Below, in pieces: positions 8,225 to 16,805 of a stretch of DNA of 64,000 nucleotides. Within the stretch, counting starts at the first letter, position 1; each line of letters begins with the position of its first letter. Position numbers and translations under genes: made by a program. The notes below the pieces were generated by a model. The model saw only the letters and a program-made list of their open reading frames with translations, was not told where the DNA came from and did no database searches. Source of the stretch: Pelagibius sp. Alg239-R121. GTDB taxonomy: Bacteria; Pseudomonadota; Alphaproteobacteria; Kiloniellales; Kiloniellaceae. The stretch covers positions 1,550,001-1,614,000 of the forward strand of contig NZ_CAMZOF010000001.1 in NCBI RefSeq assembly GCF_947331435.1. The letters are read 5' to 3'.

Positions 8225-8263
8225 CTACATTACGTTATGCAAGATTGGAATAACGTAATGTAG
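8225..8263. promoter_or_regulatory. Long inverted repeat, probable LysR operator
   Basis: CTACATTACGTTAT (8225-8238) and its exact complement ATAACGTAATGTAG (8250-8263) are separated by 11 bases. Each arm also contains a near-palindrome around ACGT. The position, 73 bp upstream of the LysR start and 125 bp upstream of the PLP-enzyme gene, fits a shared operator. Confidence 0.7.
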
Positions 8264-8317
8264 ACAAAGAATTATACGTCGGAAGCTCTGCGGTCTAGGC
8301 TCTAACACTAGGAAGAG

Positions 8318-8363
8318 GAGGCTGAATCACGCTTTTCACTAGAACAGAGAAAAGCGTTCAGAC
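8318..8363. repeat. Hairpin repeat, half copy (family of 28628-28815)
   Basis: GAGGCTGAATCA, stem CGCTTTTC (8330-8337), 11-base loop, stem GAAAAGCG (8349-8356), then TTCAGAC. The flanks match the right half of the two-hairpin repeat (GAGGCTGATTCA...ATCAGAC) while the stem sequence differs and is complementary within itself. It lies in the 5' region of the PLP-enzyme gene. Confidence 0.7.
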
Positions 8364-8388
8364 TCTAGATTTTATAAGGGCATCTCTC

Positions 8389-9399
8389 ATGCATTTGGCG
8401 CGCTTCAACCGGGTCTCTTTGGGCCACTTTCCAACCCCCTTGGAGAAACTGGAAAACCTTTCCCGAACCCTCGATGGTCCGGAGATCTATATCAAGCGTG
8501 ACGATTGCACCGGTCTTGCAACGGGTGGAAACAAGACCCGTAAGCTGGAATTCCTGGTTGCCGACGCTATCGCACAGGGAGCCGACACACTGGTGACCCA
8601 AGGTGCGACGCAATCCAATCACGTGCGTCAGACCGCCGCGGCTGCACGGCGTCTCGGGATGAAGTGCTATGCTTTGTTGGAACGCCGCGTCACCAACATG
8701 GGTGACGACTACGAGGCCGCCGGAAACGTGCTGCTCGACGACATGTTGCGCTGCGAATACGAATTCCGCGACGAAGGCCTGGATATGAATGCCGAGGCGG
8801 AAGCCTTGGGAGAGCGTTTGCGCGAAAAGGGGATGAAACCCTACGTTATCCCGGGGGGTGGTTCGAATCCTATCGGTGCACTTGGGTATGCGTCTTGCGC
8901 TGCCGAGCTGCTTCAGCAGGCCGACAGCCAGAATCTCAAGATCGATCGCATCGTTCACGCCACGGGCAGTGCGGGAACCCAGGCTGGGCTGGTTGCCGGG
9001 CTTCATGCCATGAACGCGCCGGTCGGGGTTGTCGGGATCTCGGTGCGGGCCAATCGCGAAAAGCAGATCGACAACGTCCACAAGCTCGCTTGCAAGACCT
9101 CTGAGCTTCTGGGCGTCAAGAGCGGGCTGAGTAGAGATCTTATCGAAGCCTACGATGACTATGTCGGACCGGGCTACGGTCAACCGACCGATGAGATGGT
9201 CGACGCCATTGCGCTGCTCGCAGCCGACGAAGGCATTTTCCTGGATCCCGTTTATTCGGGTAAAGGCATGGCCGGGCTGATTGGGCTGGTCCGGTCAGGG
9301 GAACTAAAGAAGGGCGAGAAGATAGTGTTCATCCACACGGGCGGGGCTTCGGCGTTGTTTGCCTATCCGCATCTCTTCTCGCGGCAAACGGCGGCGTAA
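8389..9399 (+). CDS. PLP enzyme, L-cysteate sulfo-lyase / D-cysteine desulfhydrase family
   Basis: 336 residues, fold type II PLP enzyme related to ACC deaminase. The PLP lysine is in [10 protein letters not shown] (about residue 50), and [27 protein letters not shown] and [11 protein letters not shown] are the cofactor- and substrate-loop motifs. The start MHLARF and the blocks [14 protein letters not shown] and [14 protein letters not shown] resemble CuyA, which releases sulfite and ammonia from L-cysteate, more than E. coli DcyD; the two cannot be separated without alignment. It heads an apparent operon with the DctPQM transporter and a hydrolase, so the transporter probably brings in its substrate, perhaps a sulfonate or amino acid. 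Confidence 0.83.
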   Translation: MHLARFNRVSLGHFPTPLEKLENLSRTLDGPEIYIKRDDCTGLATGGNKTRKLEFLVADAIAQGADTLVTQGATQSNHVRQTAAAARRLGMKCYALLERRVTNMGDDYEAAGNVLLDDMLRCEYEFRDEGLDMNAEAEALGERLREKGMKPYVIPGGGSNPIGALGYASCAAELLQQADSQNLKIDRIVHATGSAGTQAGLVAGLHAMNAPVGVVGISVRANREKQIDNVHKLACKTSELLGVKSGLSRDLIEAYDDYVGPGYGQPTDEMVDAIALLAADEGIFLDPVYSGKGMAGLIGLVRSGELKKGEKIVFIHTGGASALFAYPHLFSRQTAA

Positions 9400-9490
9400 A
9401 GCCGACTGGGGGTGTTGCCTGGGCGGATGCTTCTCATTCGGCGGGAGCGCACCACAAGGGAGAAATCATCGCGTTAACTGGGAGAAAAAG

Positions 9491-10486
9491 ATGTTAAAAA
9501 CAACATTTAAGTATTTGCTGTCGGGCGCTGCCGCTACCGCGGTTTTGGGGGCCTCGGCGGTGATGGCGGAAACCACAATCCGTCTGTCGACCTACGTCAA
9601 CGAAATCGACGTCCGCTATCAGGGTTTTCAAAAATTCGGCGAGCTGGTCGAAGCGAAAACCGACGGGCGGGTCAAGGTGCAGATCTTTCCCTCCGCCACG
9701 CTTCACGGCTGGAGTGAAGGCGTCGATGCCGTCCAGGGCGGTGTCTCCGACATCAGCTGGATTCCGGCCGACAAGCGTCTGCCCTGTTACCGGGTGACGT
9801 CGCTTTATCCGGTGGCCATCAATCTTGAAGGCCAGATCGAGCTCGACGGTGAATTCGCCGATCTGATCAGGCCGGAAGCCGCTAAAGTCAGCCTCGTTCC
9901 CATCATCAATTCGAATTATTCCTACGATCAGGAATGGTGGTTCGAGGAGCGCGTCGAGGACATCGGCAAGCTGGACGGCAAGCTGGTCCGTTCAATCGGC
10001 CCACTGGTCTCAATGATGATTGAAGCCTGGGGCGGCAAACCTGTCTTCGTGGCACCGAAGGAAGTCTTTCAATCGGCCGAGCGTGGTGTGGTCGACGGCA
10101 TCAATATGGGGGTCGCAACCTACAGCTCATGGAAGCTCTGGTCGGTGATGCCCTATATGGTCAACGCCAACCTCTTCTACGGCAACGTTTCCTACATGAT
10201 GAACAAATCCAAATTTGATTCTCTCTCGCCGGAAGACCAGAAGGCGGTGTTGGAAGCCGGACAGGAATCTGAAGTCTGGTTGAAGCCGCGTTACGAATCC
10301 TGGGTCAACGAGCGGGTTGGAGATGCCGTCATGAAGGGCGGCGGAGCTGCTGTTTCAATTCCACAGGAAAATCGCATGGCCTTAATCAATTCCGTTCAGG
10401 GGTCGTGGGATAAGGAAGTCGACGCTGCCTGCGGCGGCGAACTGGCCGGTAAAATCCGGGATCTTTTTGCCAAGCACGCGCCGTAA
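9491..10486 (+). CDS. dctP: TRAP transporter substrate-binding protein DctP
   Basis: 331 residues. A Sec signal (MLKTTFKYLLSGAAATAVLG, cleavage after VMA about residue 26) leads to a DctP-family periplasmic binding protein: ETTIRLSTYVNE start, the conserved Arg/Ile block LVRSIGPL near residue 165 and the YEPRY-like SEVWLKPRYES helix. GGAG lies 7 bases before the ATG. It would hand an organic anion to the DctQM permease encoded downstream. The 203-bp gap before dctQ holds two palindromes, a common arrangement that keeps the binding protein message more abundant than the permease part. Confidence 0.92.
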   Translation: MLKTTFKYLLSGAAATAVLGASAVMAETTIRLSTYVNEIDVRYQGFQKFGELVEAKTDGRVKVQIFPSATLHGWSEGVDAVQGGVSDISWIPADKRLPCYRVTSLYPVAINLEGQIELDGEFADLIRPEAAKVSLVPIINSNYSYDQEWWFEERVEDIGKLDGKLVRSIGPLVSMMIEAWGGKPVFVAPKEVFQSAERGVVDGINMGVATYSSWKLWSVMPYMVNANLFYGNVSYMMNKSKFDSLSPEDQKAVLEAGQESEVWLKPRYESWVNERVGDAVMKGGGAAVSIPQENRMALINSVQGSWDKEVDAACGGELAGKIRDLFAKHAP

Positions 10487-10501
10487 CGAGGACAGTGAAT
10501 A

Positions 10502-10536
10502 CGCTCCAAACGGATCTGGTTCGTCCGTTTGGAGCG
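10502..10536. repeat. Hairpin between dctP and dctQ
   Basis: CGCTCCAAACGGA (10502-10514) pairs perfectly with TCCGTTTGGAGCG (10524-10536) across 9 bases, 15 bases after the dctP stop. No T-run follows, so it is more likely an RNA-stabilising or processing hairpin than a full terminator. The tail TTCTAAAATCTCG resembles the tail after the hairpin at 32997-33040. Confidence 0.75.
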
Positions 10537-10578
10537 ACCGTTCTAAAATCTCGAAACCATGGCGGCTTGCCGGGCTGT

Positions 10579-10608
10579 CGATCGTTTTGCTTAACGTTTG
10601 AACGATCG
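10579..10608. repeat. Inverted repeat upstream of dctQ
   Basis: CGATCGTT (10579-10586) and AACGATCG (10601-10608) around 14 bases. The ATCGTT/AACGAT ends are the same as the outer ends of the two-hairpin repeats elsewhere in the window. Confidence 0.55.
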
Positions 10609-10689
10609 TCCCCGGCTTGAAATCATGCGAAAAAATAAGCAAAAAAATGCATCGGTTAATCGCAGGCTTCAGTTGGGGGGTGACACTAT

Positions 10690-11226
10690 ATGCTTTTTTT
10701 ATTGGAGCGATGGCGTTCGGCGTTTGAACGTTCCGTTGTCTGGCTTGCGGGCCTGGGCGCGGCTATCGTTGTGGTGCAGATGTGCTGGATCTCCTACGGA
10801 GTCATCGTGCGCTATGCCTTCAACGCCCCTGACGGGACAGTGACCGAGGCGACAGCATTGTTGTTGTTTCCCGTTGCTTTTGCCGGTCTTGCTTTCGCGC
10901 TGAAGGAAGATGCCTACCCAAAGGTCACGATGCTCGTAGATAGCCTGTCGCCGGGACTGCGTCGTATCGTCGATATCATCAATATGGCATTGATGCTCGC
11001 GATCGGCGGCTTCTTTTCCCTGGCCGGTGTTGAGGCGACGATCCGCTCCTTCCAATCCGGCGCCGCGTCTGAGATCCTGCTTTGGCCGCGATACATTTTC
11101 TGGGCACCGGGTGCCGCCGCACTGGTGTTTTTCACGCTCTATGCTGCCTTGCGACTTGCGCTTCTCCTGGTGACACCTGTTGCGCCAACACACAGTGACG
11201 AGGAGCCGGCCGATGGAATGGTATGA
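10690..11226 (+). CDS. dctQ: TRAP transporter small permease DctQ
   Basis: 178 residues with four predicted membrane helices: about 14-40, 54-76, 94-115 and 130-160. Typical small-subunit features are WISYGVIVRYAFNAPDGTVTEATALLLFPVAF near residues 35-65 and the short cytoplasmic ends. It forms the membrane complex with DctM and is needed for Na+-driven uptake of the ligand held by DctP. The last 14 bases overlap dctM, so the two are translationally coupled. Confidence 0.9.
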   Translation: MLFLLERWRSAFERSVVWLAGLGAAIVVVQMCWISYGVIVRYAFNAPDGTVTEATALLLFPVAFAGLAFALKEDAYPKVTMLVDSLSPGLRRIVDIINMALMLAIGGFFSLAGVEATIRSFQSGAASEILLWPRYIFWAPGAAALVFFTLYAALRLALLLVTPVAPTHSDEEPADGMV

Positions 11227-12514
11227 AGTCGGAATTGGGCTCCTCGCGCTCTTGATGCTGTTTATTGCCTTTGGGCTGCCCATCCCCTTTGCTTTGGCTG
11301 CGGCCTCCCTGCCGTTTCTGTGGCAAATACAGGACTTTTCAACGTCCCTGGTGAGCAGCGAACTGAAGCTCTGGGGTGTCTGGATCGACTACATTCTCCT
11401 GGCAGTACCTTTGTTTGTCTTCCTTGGTGAACTGATCGGGCGCTCTAATATCGGCCCCAATCTCTATAAGTTTATGCATCAGGGCGTGCGCGTGCGTGGT
11501 TCCGCCGCTTACGGGAGCATCGGTGCCTGCGCCGGCTTTGGTGCTGTCTGCGGATCATCCATGGTCGGGGCCTTGACCATCGGCGGCGTCGCGCTGCCGG
11601 AAATGATCAAGCTTGGTTACAACCGCAGGCTCTCCAGCGGCGTGCTTGCTGCCGGCGGAACTTTGAGCGTCCTCATTCCGCCGAGCCTGATCCTGTTGTT
11701 TTATGGCATCGTCACCGACCAATCGATCGGCGAGCTTTTTATTGCGGGTATCGTGCCCGGCATCATTCTCATTTCGCTGTTCGTTCTCGTCGTCGTCGTC
11801 TGGGGCCGTTTGAAGCCCGAGGATATTCCGGCTTCGGAATCAGCAATGTCGATGACGATCAAGCAACTGTCTTTCACGATCGGCCCGATCCTGCTGATCG
11901 GCCTCGTCATCACCGTTTCGATCTACAGCGGCATTGCCACGCCGACCGAAGCGGCGGCGGTTGCGGCGCTCCTTACCGTCATTCTCGCGTTCGCGGTTGG
12001 AGGTTTGAGCCGCGCCGGGTTCGTCGAGGCCTTGTTCGCCACCATGCGTACTATGGGCTATCTCGGCCTCCTGCTTTCGGCCGGTGTGCTCTTTGGCTTC
12101 GTGCTCACCTATTTCCGGGTGCCGCAGCAGTTTACTGAACTCTTTCTGTCTTTTGATCTGTCACCTTATCTGGTGCTGACCATCGTGCTCGTGTTTTACA
12201 TTATCCTCGGCATGTTCCTCGAGCCTGTCTCCATGACCTTCATCACGTTGCCGACGATTTTCCCGCTCATGCATGCGGCCGGCTTCGATTTGATCTGGTT
12301 CGGCGTGGTCTACACCATCACCATGGAGATCGCAGTGCTGACCCCGCCGGTCGGACTCAATCTTTACGTCATTCAGGGGATAGGGCGCGGGTCGGTATCG
12401 ATCGGCGATGTCATCATCGGCTGCCTGCCGTTCATCCTGGCTCTGGTGACCTTGATTGCTGTTCTGATCCTGCTCCCGGATACCGCGCTCTGGCTGCCGG
12501 GCGTTATGCGATAG
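11213..12514 (+). CDS. dctM: TRAP transporter large permease DctM
   Basis: 433 residues from the ATG at 11213, which has GAGGAG 8 bases upstream inside the dctQ end. MEWYEVGIGLLALLMLFIAFGLPIPFAL is the standard DctM start. The family motifs FLGELIGRS, GSIGACAGFGAVCGSS, GVLAAGGTLSVLIPPS, ATPTEAAAVAA and LGMFLEPVSM..LPTIFPL are all present, with about 12 helices. It is the channel subunit that couples Na+ flow to solute uptake. The stop codon TAG is directly followed by the ATG of the hydrolase. Confidence 0.94.
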   Translation: MEWYEVGIGLLALLMLFIAFGLPIPFALAAASLPFLWQIQDFSTSLVSSELKLWGVWIDYILLAVPLFVFLGELIGRSNIGPNLYKFMHQGVRVRGSAAYGSIGACAGFGAVCGSSMVGALTIGGVALPEMIKLGYNRRLSSGVLAAGGTLSVLIPPSLILLFYGIVTDQSIGELFIAGIVPGIILISLFVLVVVVWGRLKPEDIPASESAMSMTIKQLSFTIGPILLIGLVITVSIYSGIATPTEAAAVAALLTVILAFAVGGLSRAGFVEALFATMRTMGYLGLLLSAGVLFGFVLTYFRVPQQFTELFLSFDLSPYLVLTIVLVFYIILGMFLEPVSMTFITLPTIFPLMHAAGFDLIWFGVVYTITMEIAVLTPPVGLNLYVIQGIGRGSVSIGDVIIGCLPFILALVTLIAVLILLPDTALWLPGVMR

Positions 12515-13270
12515 ATGCTGAAGTATCAGCGAAAGGGCGAGGGCTACCCGCTGGTCCTCGTCCATGGTTACCTTGGTGGTTCGGCCATGTGGCGCGACCA
12601 GGTCGTCCGCTTCTCATCGGACTATGACGTCATTGCGCCGGATCTGGCTGGCTTCGGCGAAAGCGGCGCTCTTGTTTCTCCGGTGACGATCGAGGCGCAT
12701 GCTCAATCCGTCCTGGATTTGCTCGACGATCTCGGGATCGAAGACTTCCATCTGCTGGGACATTCGATGGGCGGCATGGTTGTTCAACAAATGGCCGCCA
12801 AGGCAGGCAAGCGGATATCGCGCCTGATTCTCTACGGGACCGGCCCGGTCGGTAAACTTCCGGATCGTTTCGAGACCATGGAGGAATCCCGGCGCCGCTT
12901 ATCCGATGATGGCGTTGCGGCGACGGCGCTTCGGATTGCGGCTACCTGGTTTGTAGCCGGCAGTCACGCTGCGGGTTTCCAAGTCTGTGCTGAAGAAGGC
13001 AGCAAGGCCTCTCTCACGGCTGCGCAGAACGGACTGACGGCCATGGAGCATTGGGACGGCCGCAGCGCGCTTAGTGGAATCAAGCCGCCAACCCTGGTGC
13101 TTTGGGGCGATTGGGACCGATCCTATTCCTGGGCTCAGCCGGAGACGCTCTGGAAGAACATTCCGGACTGCTCATTGGCCGTTGTTCCCGGCTGCGCCCA
13201 CAATGTGCATATGGAAAAACCCGACCTTTTTAACCGACTCGTCGGCGATTTTCTGGACGAGCGGCTTTAG
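12515..13270 (+). CDS. Alpha/beta hydrolase
   Basis: 251 residues, cytoplasmic. The fold is clear: oxyanion block LVHGYLGGSAMW (residues 14-26), nucleophile elbow GHSMGG with Ser84, acid in WGDWDRSYSW and His in PGCAHNVHMEKPD. The ATG touches the dctM stop, so it is the last gene of the PLP-enzyme/TRAP operon. A role in hydrolysing an ester, amide or C-C bond of the imported compound or its breakdown product is likely; the substrate cannot be named. A LysR gene faces it from downstream. Confidence 0.88.
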   Translation: MLKYQRKGEGYPLVLVHGYLGGSAMWRDQVVRFSSDYDVIAPDLAGFGESGALVSPVTIEAHAQSVLDLLDDLGIEDFHLLGHSMGGMVVQQMAAKAGKRISRLILYGTGPVGKLPDRFETMEESRRRLSDDGVAATALRIAATWFVAGSHAAGFQVCAEEGSKASLTAAQNGLTAMEHWDGRSALSGIKPPTLVLWGDWDRSYSWAQPETLWKNIPDCSLAVVPGCAHNVHMEKPDLFNRLVGDFLDERL

Positions 13271-13303
13271 GCTCCGAACGCTGCAATCAGGAAGATCCTG
13301 GAG

Positions 13304-14203
13304 TTAACCTCCAGCAAACAACGCTTTCTCTTTGGTGAAGAGCGCGTAGAGCGCACGCGAAACTTGCCGGATATGGGGCAGGGTTCTGTTTTCGTTGTGG
13401 CTGACCAGCCACTGTGTGTGCGTGAGTTCCTCAATAAAGTCCGAGCATCGTGTCAGGCGTGGATCGGCGCCACCGATGAAACAGGGAAGAACGCAAAGAC
13501 CGGCCCCCTCGCCAGCCGCCTCTAGAACGGTCTGTGGTGTGCCGCAGGTCAAGTTCGCCGGAGTTATAAGCCGCTGGCTGAGCCAGAGCGTGGAGGAGCC
13601 TGTCGTGCCTGCCACCGAGGGAACGACCCAGTCGCAGGCTGCGAAACGGGTGTCGTCACCTGCATGCGGGTTGGCGTCGACATAGTCCTTCTGGCCATAG
13701 ATGGCAAACTTCACTGGGCCGATGCGCCTGCGGGCCAGCCCCTGCTGCTCCGGTTTTTGATTGCGGATACCGAGGTCCGCTTCGCGCCGGGACAGATTCA
13801 GAAAGTTGGCGCCGGTCAAAAGCTCAATCCTCGGCGCCGTCGCACCCCTGGTTATCCGGTTCAGGTGACGGGCGATAAAGACACTGGTCCATACGCCGGC
13901 GGTAATCTTCACGACCGGCCTGGGATCGATCTGTTGCCGCCAGGCGTTGATGGACTGCGCCTGCAGATCCATGTTCCGGACCTGATCGAGCAACTCCCGT
14001 CCGGCTGACGTCAAGTCGTATCCTGATTGATGCCGGTCGAATAATGCAGTGCCAAATGCTCTTTCCAAGTGGGTCATTCGCCGGCTGAGCGTCGGTGCGC
14101 TCGCTTGGGTGACGCTGGTGGCGCCTGCGAGACCGCCGGCTTGCGCAACCGCCAGAAAAAGCCGCAGGTCGTCCCAGTCCACTATTTCATTTTTAAAAGG
14201 CAT
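13304..14203 (-). CDS. LysR-type transcriptional regulator
   Basis: About 299 residues from the ATG at 14203-14201 (MPFKNEIVDWDDLRLFLAVAQAGGL). The in-frame start at 14248 would add 15 residues. The HTH is SAPTLSRRMTHLERAFGTALFDR, of the DWDDLR...F subgroup common in alphaproteobacteria. The effector domain is residues 95-295. It converges on the hydrolase and is divergent from the small monooxygenase at 14349; either could be its target. Confidence 0.87.
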   Translation of the reverse strand: MPFKNEIVDWDDLRLFLAVAQAGGLAGATSVTQASAPTLSRRMTHLERAFGTALFDRHQSGYDLTSAGRELLDQVRNMDLQAQSINAWRQQIDPRPVVKITAGVWTSVFIARHLNRITRGATAPRIELLTGANFLNLSRREADLGIRNQKPEQQGLARRRIGPVKFAIYGQKDYVDANPHAGDDTRFAACDWVVPSVAGTTGSSTLWLSQRLITPANLTCGTPQTVLEAAGEGAGLCVLPCFIGGADPRLTRCSDFIEELTHTQWLVSHNENRTLPHIRQVSRALYALFTKEKALFAGG

Positions 14204-14348
14204 CTTGAGAGACTTGCTGTTCTTGGTCCCGCTTTGCCGTGCGATCAATTTACATCAACGGCAACTCTAGAGGACCTTATCAAGTGTTCGGCTTATTTCA
14301 AAAAAGAAAGAGAATTTCGATAGCTATTCAGATAGGAACGCTCTGACG

Positions 14349-14639
14349 ATGGAAAAGTTAGTATTCATGATCACCTTCAGGGTGAAGGAAGAGCACGTCG
14401 AGGCTTTTGAAACGCAGCTAAAATTGGTGAAGGAGGAGCTTCCGGCGGTGGAGGGATGCAACGGTGTGAGCGTTTTCCGCCATAGCGAGGAAGGAACGGT
14501 GTTTACTCTGGTTGAGGAGTGGGAGGGCAAGGTCTATCACGCCAGGCATGTTGACGGACTGGTTGCTGCAGGCGCCTGGGCCGAGATCGAAACCATGCTG
14601 GAGGAGGCGCCAAACGGCCGGTACATGACCCGGCTTTAG
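14349..14639 (+). CDS. Antibiotic biosynthesis monooxygenase (ABM)-like protein
   Basis: 96 residues with the dimeric ferredoxin-like ABM fold: EKLVFMITFRVKEEHVEAFETQL, then GCNGVSVFRHSEEGTVFTLVEEWEG and a C-terminal WAEIETMLEEAP helix. Family members include quinol monooxygenases such as YgiN and heme-degrading proteins; the His and Trp positions here do not decide. AGGA lies about 12 bases before the ATG. A strong hairpin (14659-14692) follows the stop. Confidence 0.8.
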   Translation: MEKLVFMITFRVKEEHVEAFETQLKLVKEELPAVEGCNGVSVFRHSEEGTVFTLVEEWEGKVYHARHVDGLVAAGAWAEIETMLEEAPNGRYMTRL

Positions 14640-14658
14640 GCCCTCTCCATAGAAAGAT

Positions 14659-14692
14659 CCGGTTCCGCCAAGGAGGTAAGCGGCGGAACCGG
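14659..14692. terminator. Hairpin between convergent genes
   Basis: CCGGTTCCGCC (14659-14669) pairs with GGCGGAACCGG (14682-14692) across a 12-base loop. It sits between the stop of the forward ABM gene and the stop of the reverse TPR gene and could serve both; there is no clear T-run on either side. Confidence 0.6.
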
Positions 14693-14728
14693 CAAGTTGG
14701 GAGGCATGGGTTGAAAGGAGAATAAGGG

Positions 14729-16624
14729 TTAGAGTTTTGCCAGGCTCAGGCTGTTTGCGTTGCCGGCCCAGGCCGCTTTGAAGAGGCGCTGCATTTCTTT
14801 GACACCCTGGGCGTCGCCCATTGCCCTGTAGGTTTCGATGAGGCCGTAAATTGCCCAGCCGTTGTTGGGTGCTTCAAAGAGAGCGGCCTTGAAAGCGCGC
14901 TCGGCATCGTCCAGGCGTTCGCTTTGAAGCAGGACGGCACCCAGAGACTGATTGACCGGATAGTACCAGTAGGGCGGCTCCATGTAGGGCAGGTTGGACT
15001 GGATTTCGACCGCGGCGGAAAATTCGCCAATCGCCTCTTCGTAGTTGCCTTCGGCCTGCGCGATCCGGCCCAGCAGCACGTGCCGTGACAAGGCAATGAC
15101 TTCCGGACCCGGCACTGCCGCTTCGATCAGGGACGTGAGGTCGGTTTTGGCGTTGATCTCTTCAATCGCCGCCGCTTCCGCCCGGGCGGCCGCGAGCTCG
15201 CCACTTTTGGCGAAGGCGCTGCCGCGGGCGTAATGCCACATGGCTTTGATGAAAGGCACGTCGTTGCCGGGATTGGGTATCGCCAGGATTTCATCCCTGC
15301 TGCCGAACTGGGCCAGGGCGAAGATCGGTGCAGCCTTGATGGGCTGAACCAGGGGGATTGCCTGGGCCGCAGCCATGGGCAGGACGGCGTCCAGCTTGCG
15401 GGCTGCTTTTAAAACCGTTTCGTCGGCACCGGCCATCTGTGCCGAGGTCATTACGAAGTGGACATTGTGCGGATAGTAGACCAGGGGATAGACGCCGCTG
15501 GACTTGAGTTGATCAAACAGCAGTTCGTCGGCTTCGATCGCCGCCTGATTGACTCGCACCGAATCGATGTAGCGGCCGATGCGGTAATAAATGTGCGACG
15601 GCATGTGCACGATATGCCCGGCCGCCGGCATCAGGGCGCCCAGACGATCGGCGTGTTTTTCAGCCCGTTCCGGTGTGTTGGAGGCTTCGACGATGTGGAT
15701 GTAGAGGTGAATCGCCGCCGCGTGATTCGGGTTGCGGTTAAGAACTTTCTCAAGCAGGGAGACGACCTCGAAGGTGCGGCCTTTCGGTGTCTTGGCGTCG
15801 GCTTCCCAATAGTCCCAGGGCGATAGGTTCATCATGGCTTCGGCGTAGATCACGGCGATATCGTCGTCGTCCGGGAAGCGCCGATGCACGCCGGCCATGG
15901 CATTGGCGAAGTTCCGATCCAGAATGCTGCGTCCCGGATCTTCCTGGTCGGAAGGGTCGGAATCAGAGGTATCAAAATAGCGTTGATCGAGCGCGGCGAT
16001 CAGGGCCTGTTCCTTTTCGCTTGTCTGTAAAGCAAGCGAGCGGGCAAGAGTCACTGCGTTGCTTGCCAGCTGTTCGGCTTCGGGTTGCATCGGGACGTTT
16101 ACGTTTGGGCCCAACGCCCAGGCTTCACCCCAATAGCAGAGTGCGCAGCCGGGATCGATTTTCTGGGCTTGTTTGAAGGACCGAATCGCATCGGCATGAT
16201 TGAAGCCATAAGCCAGGCGCAAGCCCTGATCGAAGTAGCGCTGTGCGAGGGCGTTGCCGGTCGTGATTTTGATGCTGAGATCACCGAGCCCATCCAACAG
16301 TGGCATGGCTGGGCCGTCCGCCTTTGCCGCCTCGGCAATTTTGAGCCCGGCGAGCTGGACTTGTGCCGATTGCGGCGCGCCCCGACTGAAGGCTTCTCGG
16401 GCAGCTTTACCACGGCAAATCGTTCCCGCGACGAGGCGAGGATCGAAGAGATCGCTCTGGGAACTTGCGGTCGATTGCTGCGGCATGGCGGCGTTCGGCA
16501 TTGCGGCGATCTGCACGCCATGAGCCACTTCAGCTTTGGAGACTTTGGGGGGAGGCGCAAGGGTGCTGGCAACGGCAAGAGCCGTGGCTGCCAGGGTCAG
16601 AGCCGGAACTTTCCAGTCCGTCAT
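14729..16624 (-). CDS. Exported tetratricopeptide-repeat protein
   Basis: 631 residues from the ATG at 16624-16622, preceded by AAGGA. The first 25 residues (KVPALTLAATALAVASTLAPP) form a signal or anchor. TPR units are visible at GNALAQRYFDQGLRLAYGFNHADAIRSFKQAQKIDPGCALCYWGEAWALG (residues about 122-172), at 275-310, and at the C-terminus (YEEAIGEFSAAVEIQ, LDDAERAFKAALFEAPNNGWAIYGL). The CALCYWG motif with two cysteines recurs in this family of large periplasmic TPR proteins of unknown role. It lies head to tail after another TPR gene at 16806-18152; they may act together. Confidence 0.83.
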   Translation of the reverse strand: MTDWKVPALTLAATALAVASTLAPPPKVSKAEVAHGVQIAAMPNAAMPQQSTASSQSDLFDPRLVAGTICRGKAAREAFSRGAPQSAQVQLAGLKIAEAAKADGPAMPLLDGLGDLSIKITTGNALAQRYFDQGLRLAYGFNHADAIRSFKQAQKIDPGCALCYWGEAWALGPNVNVPMQPEAEQLASNAVTLARSLALQTSEKEQALIAALDQRYFDTSDSDPSDQEDPGRSILDRNFANAMAGVHRRFPDDDDIAVIYAEAMMNLSPWDYWEADAKTPKGRTFEVVSLLEKVLNRNPNHAAAIHLYIHIVEASNTPERAEKHADRLGALMPAAGHIVHMPSHIYYRIGRYIDSVRVNQAAIEADELLFDQLKSSGVYPLVYYPHNVHFVMTSAQMAGADETVLKAARKLDAVLPMAAAQAIPLVQPIKAAPIFALAQFGSRDEILAIPNPGNDVPFIKAMWHYARGSAFAKSGELAAARAEAAAIEEINAKTDLTSLIEAAVPGPEVIALSRHVLLGRIAQAEGNYEEAIGEFSAAVEIQSNLPYMEPPYWYYPVNQSLGAVLLQSERLDDAERAFKAALFEAPNNGWAIYGLIETYRAMGDAQGVKEMQRLFKAAWAGNANSLSLAKL

Positions 16625-16768
16625 TGTCTTGGTCCTTGATGGGAGCAACCACAAAAGCCGGGTGTGACGCGTCGCCGAATGCTACAGCGCCGCCGTTCTC
16701 CCTGTTCCTACAGGCAGTGCGTTTGCGGATATGCTCTAAATTACGAGAGAATAGTGTTACGAGAGGGT

Positions 16769-16803
16769 GGCCAGGGCGGTCCTGATGCAGGACCGCCCTG
16801 GCC
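16769..16803. terminator. Very strong hairpin after the TTC38-like gene
   Basis: GGCCAGGGCGGTCCTG (16769-16784) and CAGGACCGCCCTGGCC (16788-16803) are exact complements across three bases. It lies directly after the reverse gene ending at 16806. No T-run follows on the minus strand. Confidence 0.75.
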
Positions 16804-16805
16804 CG

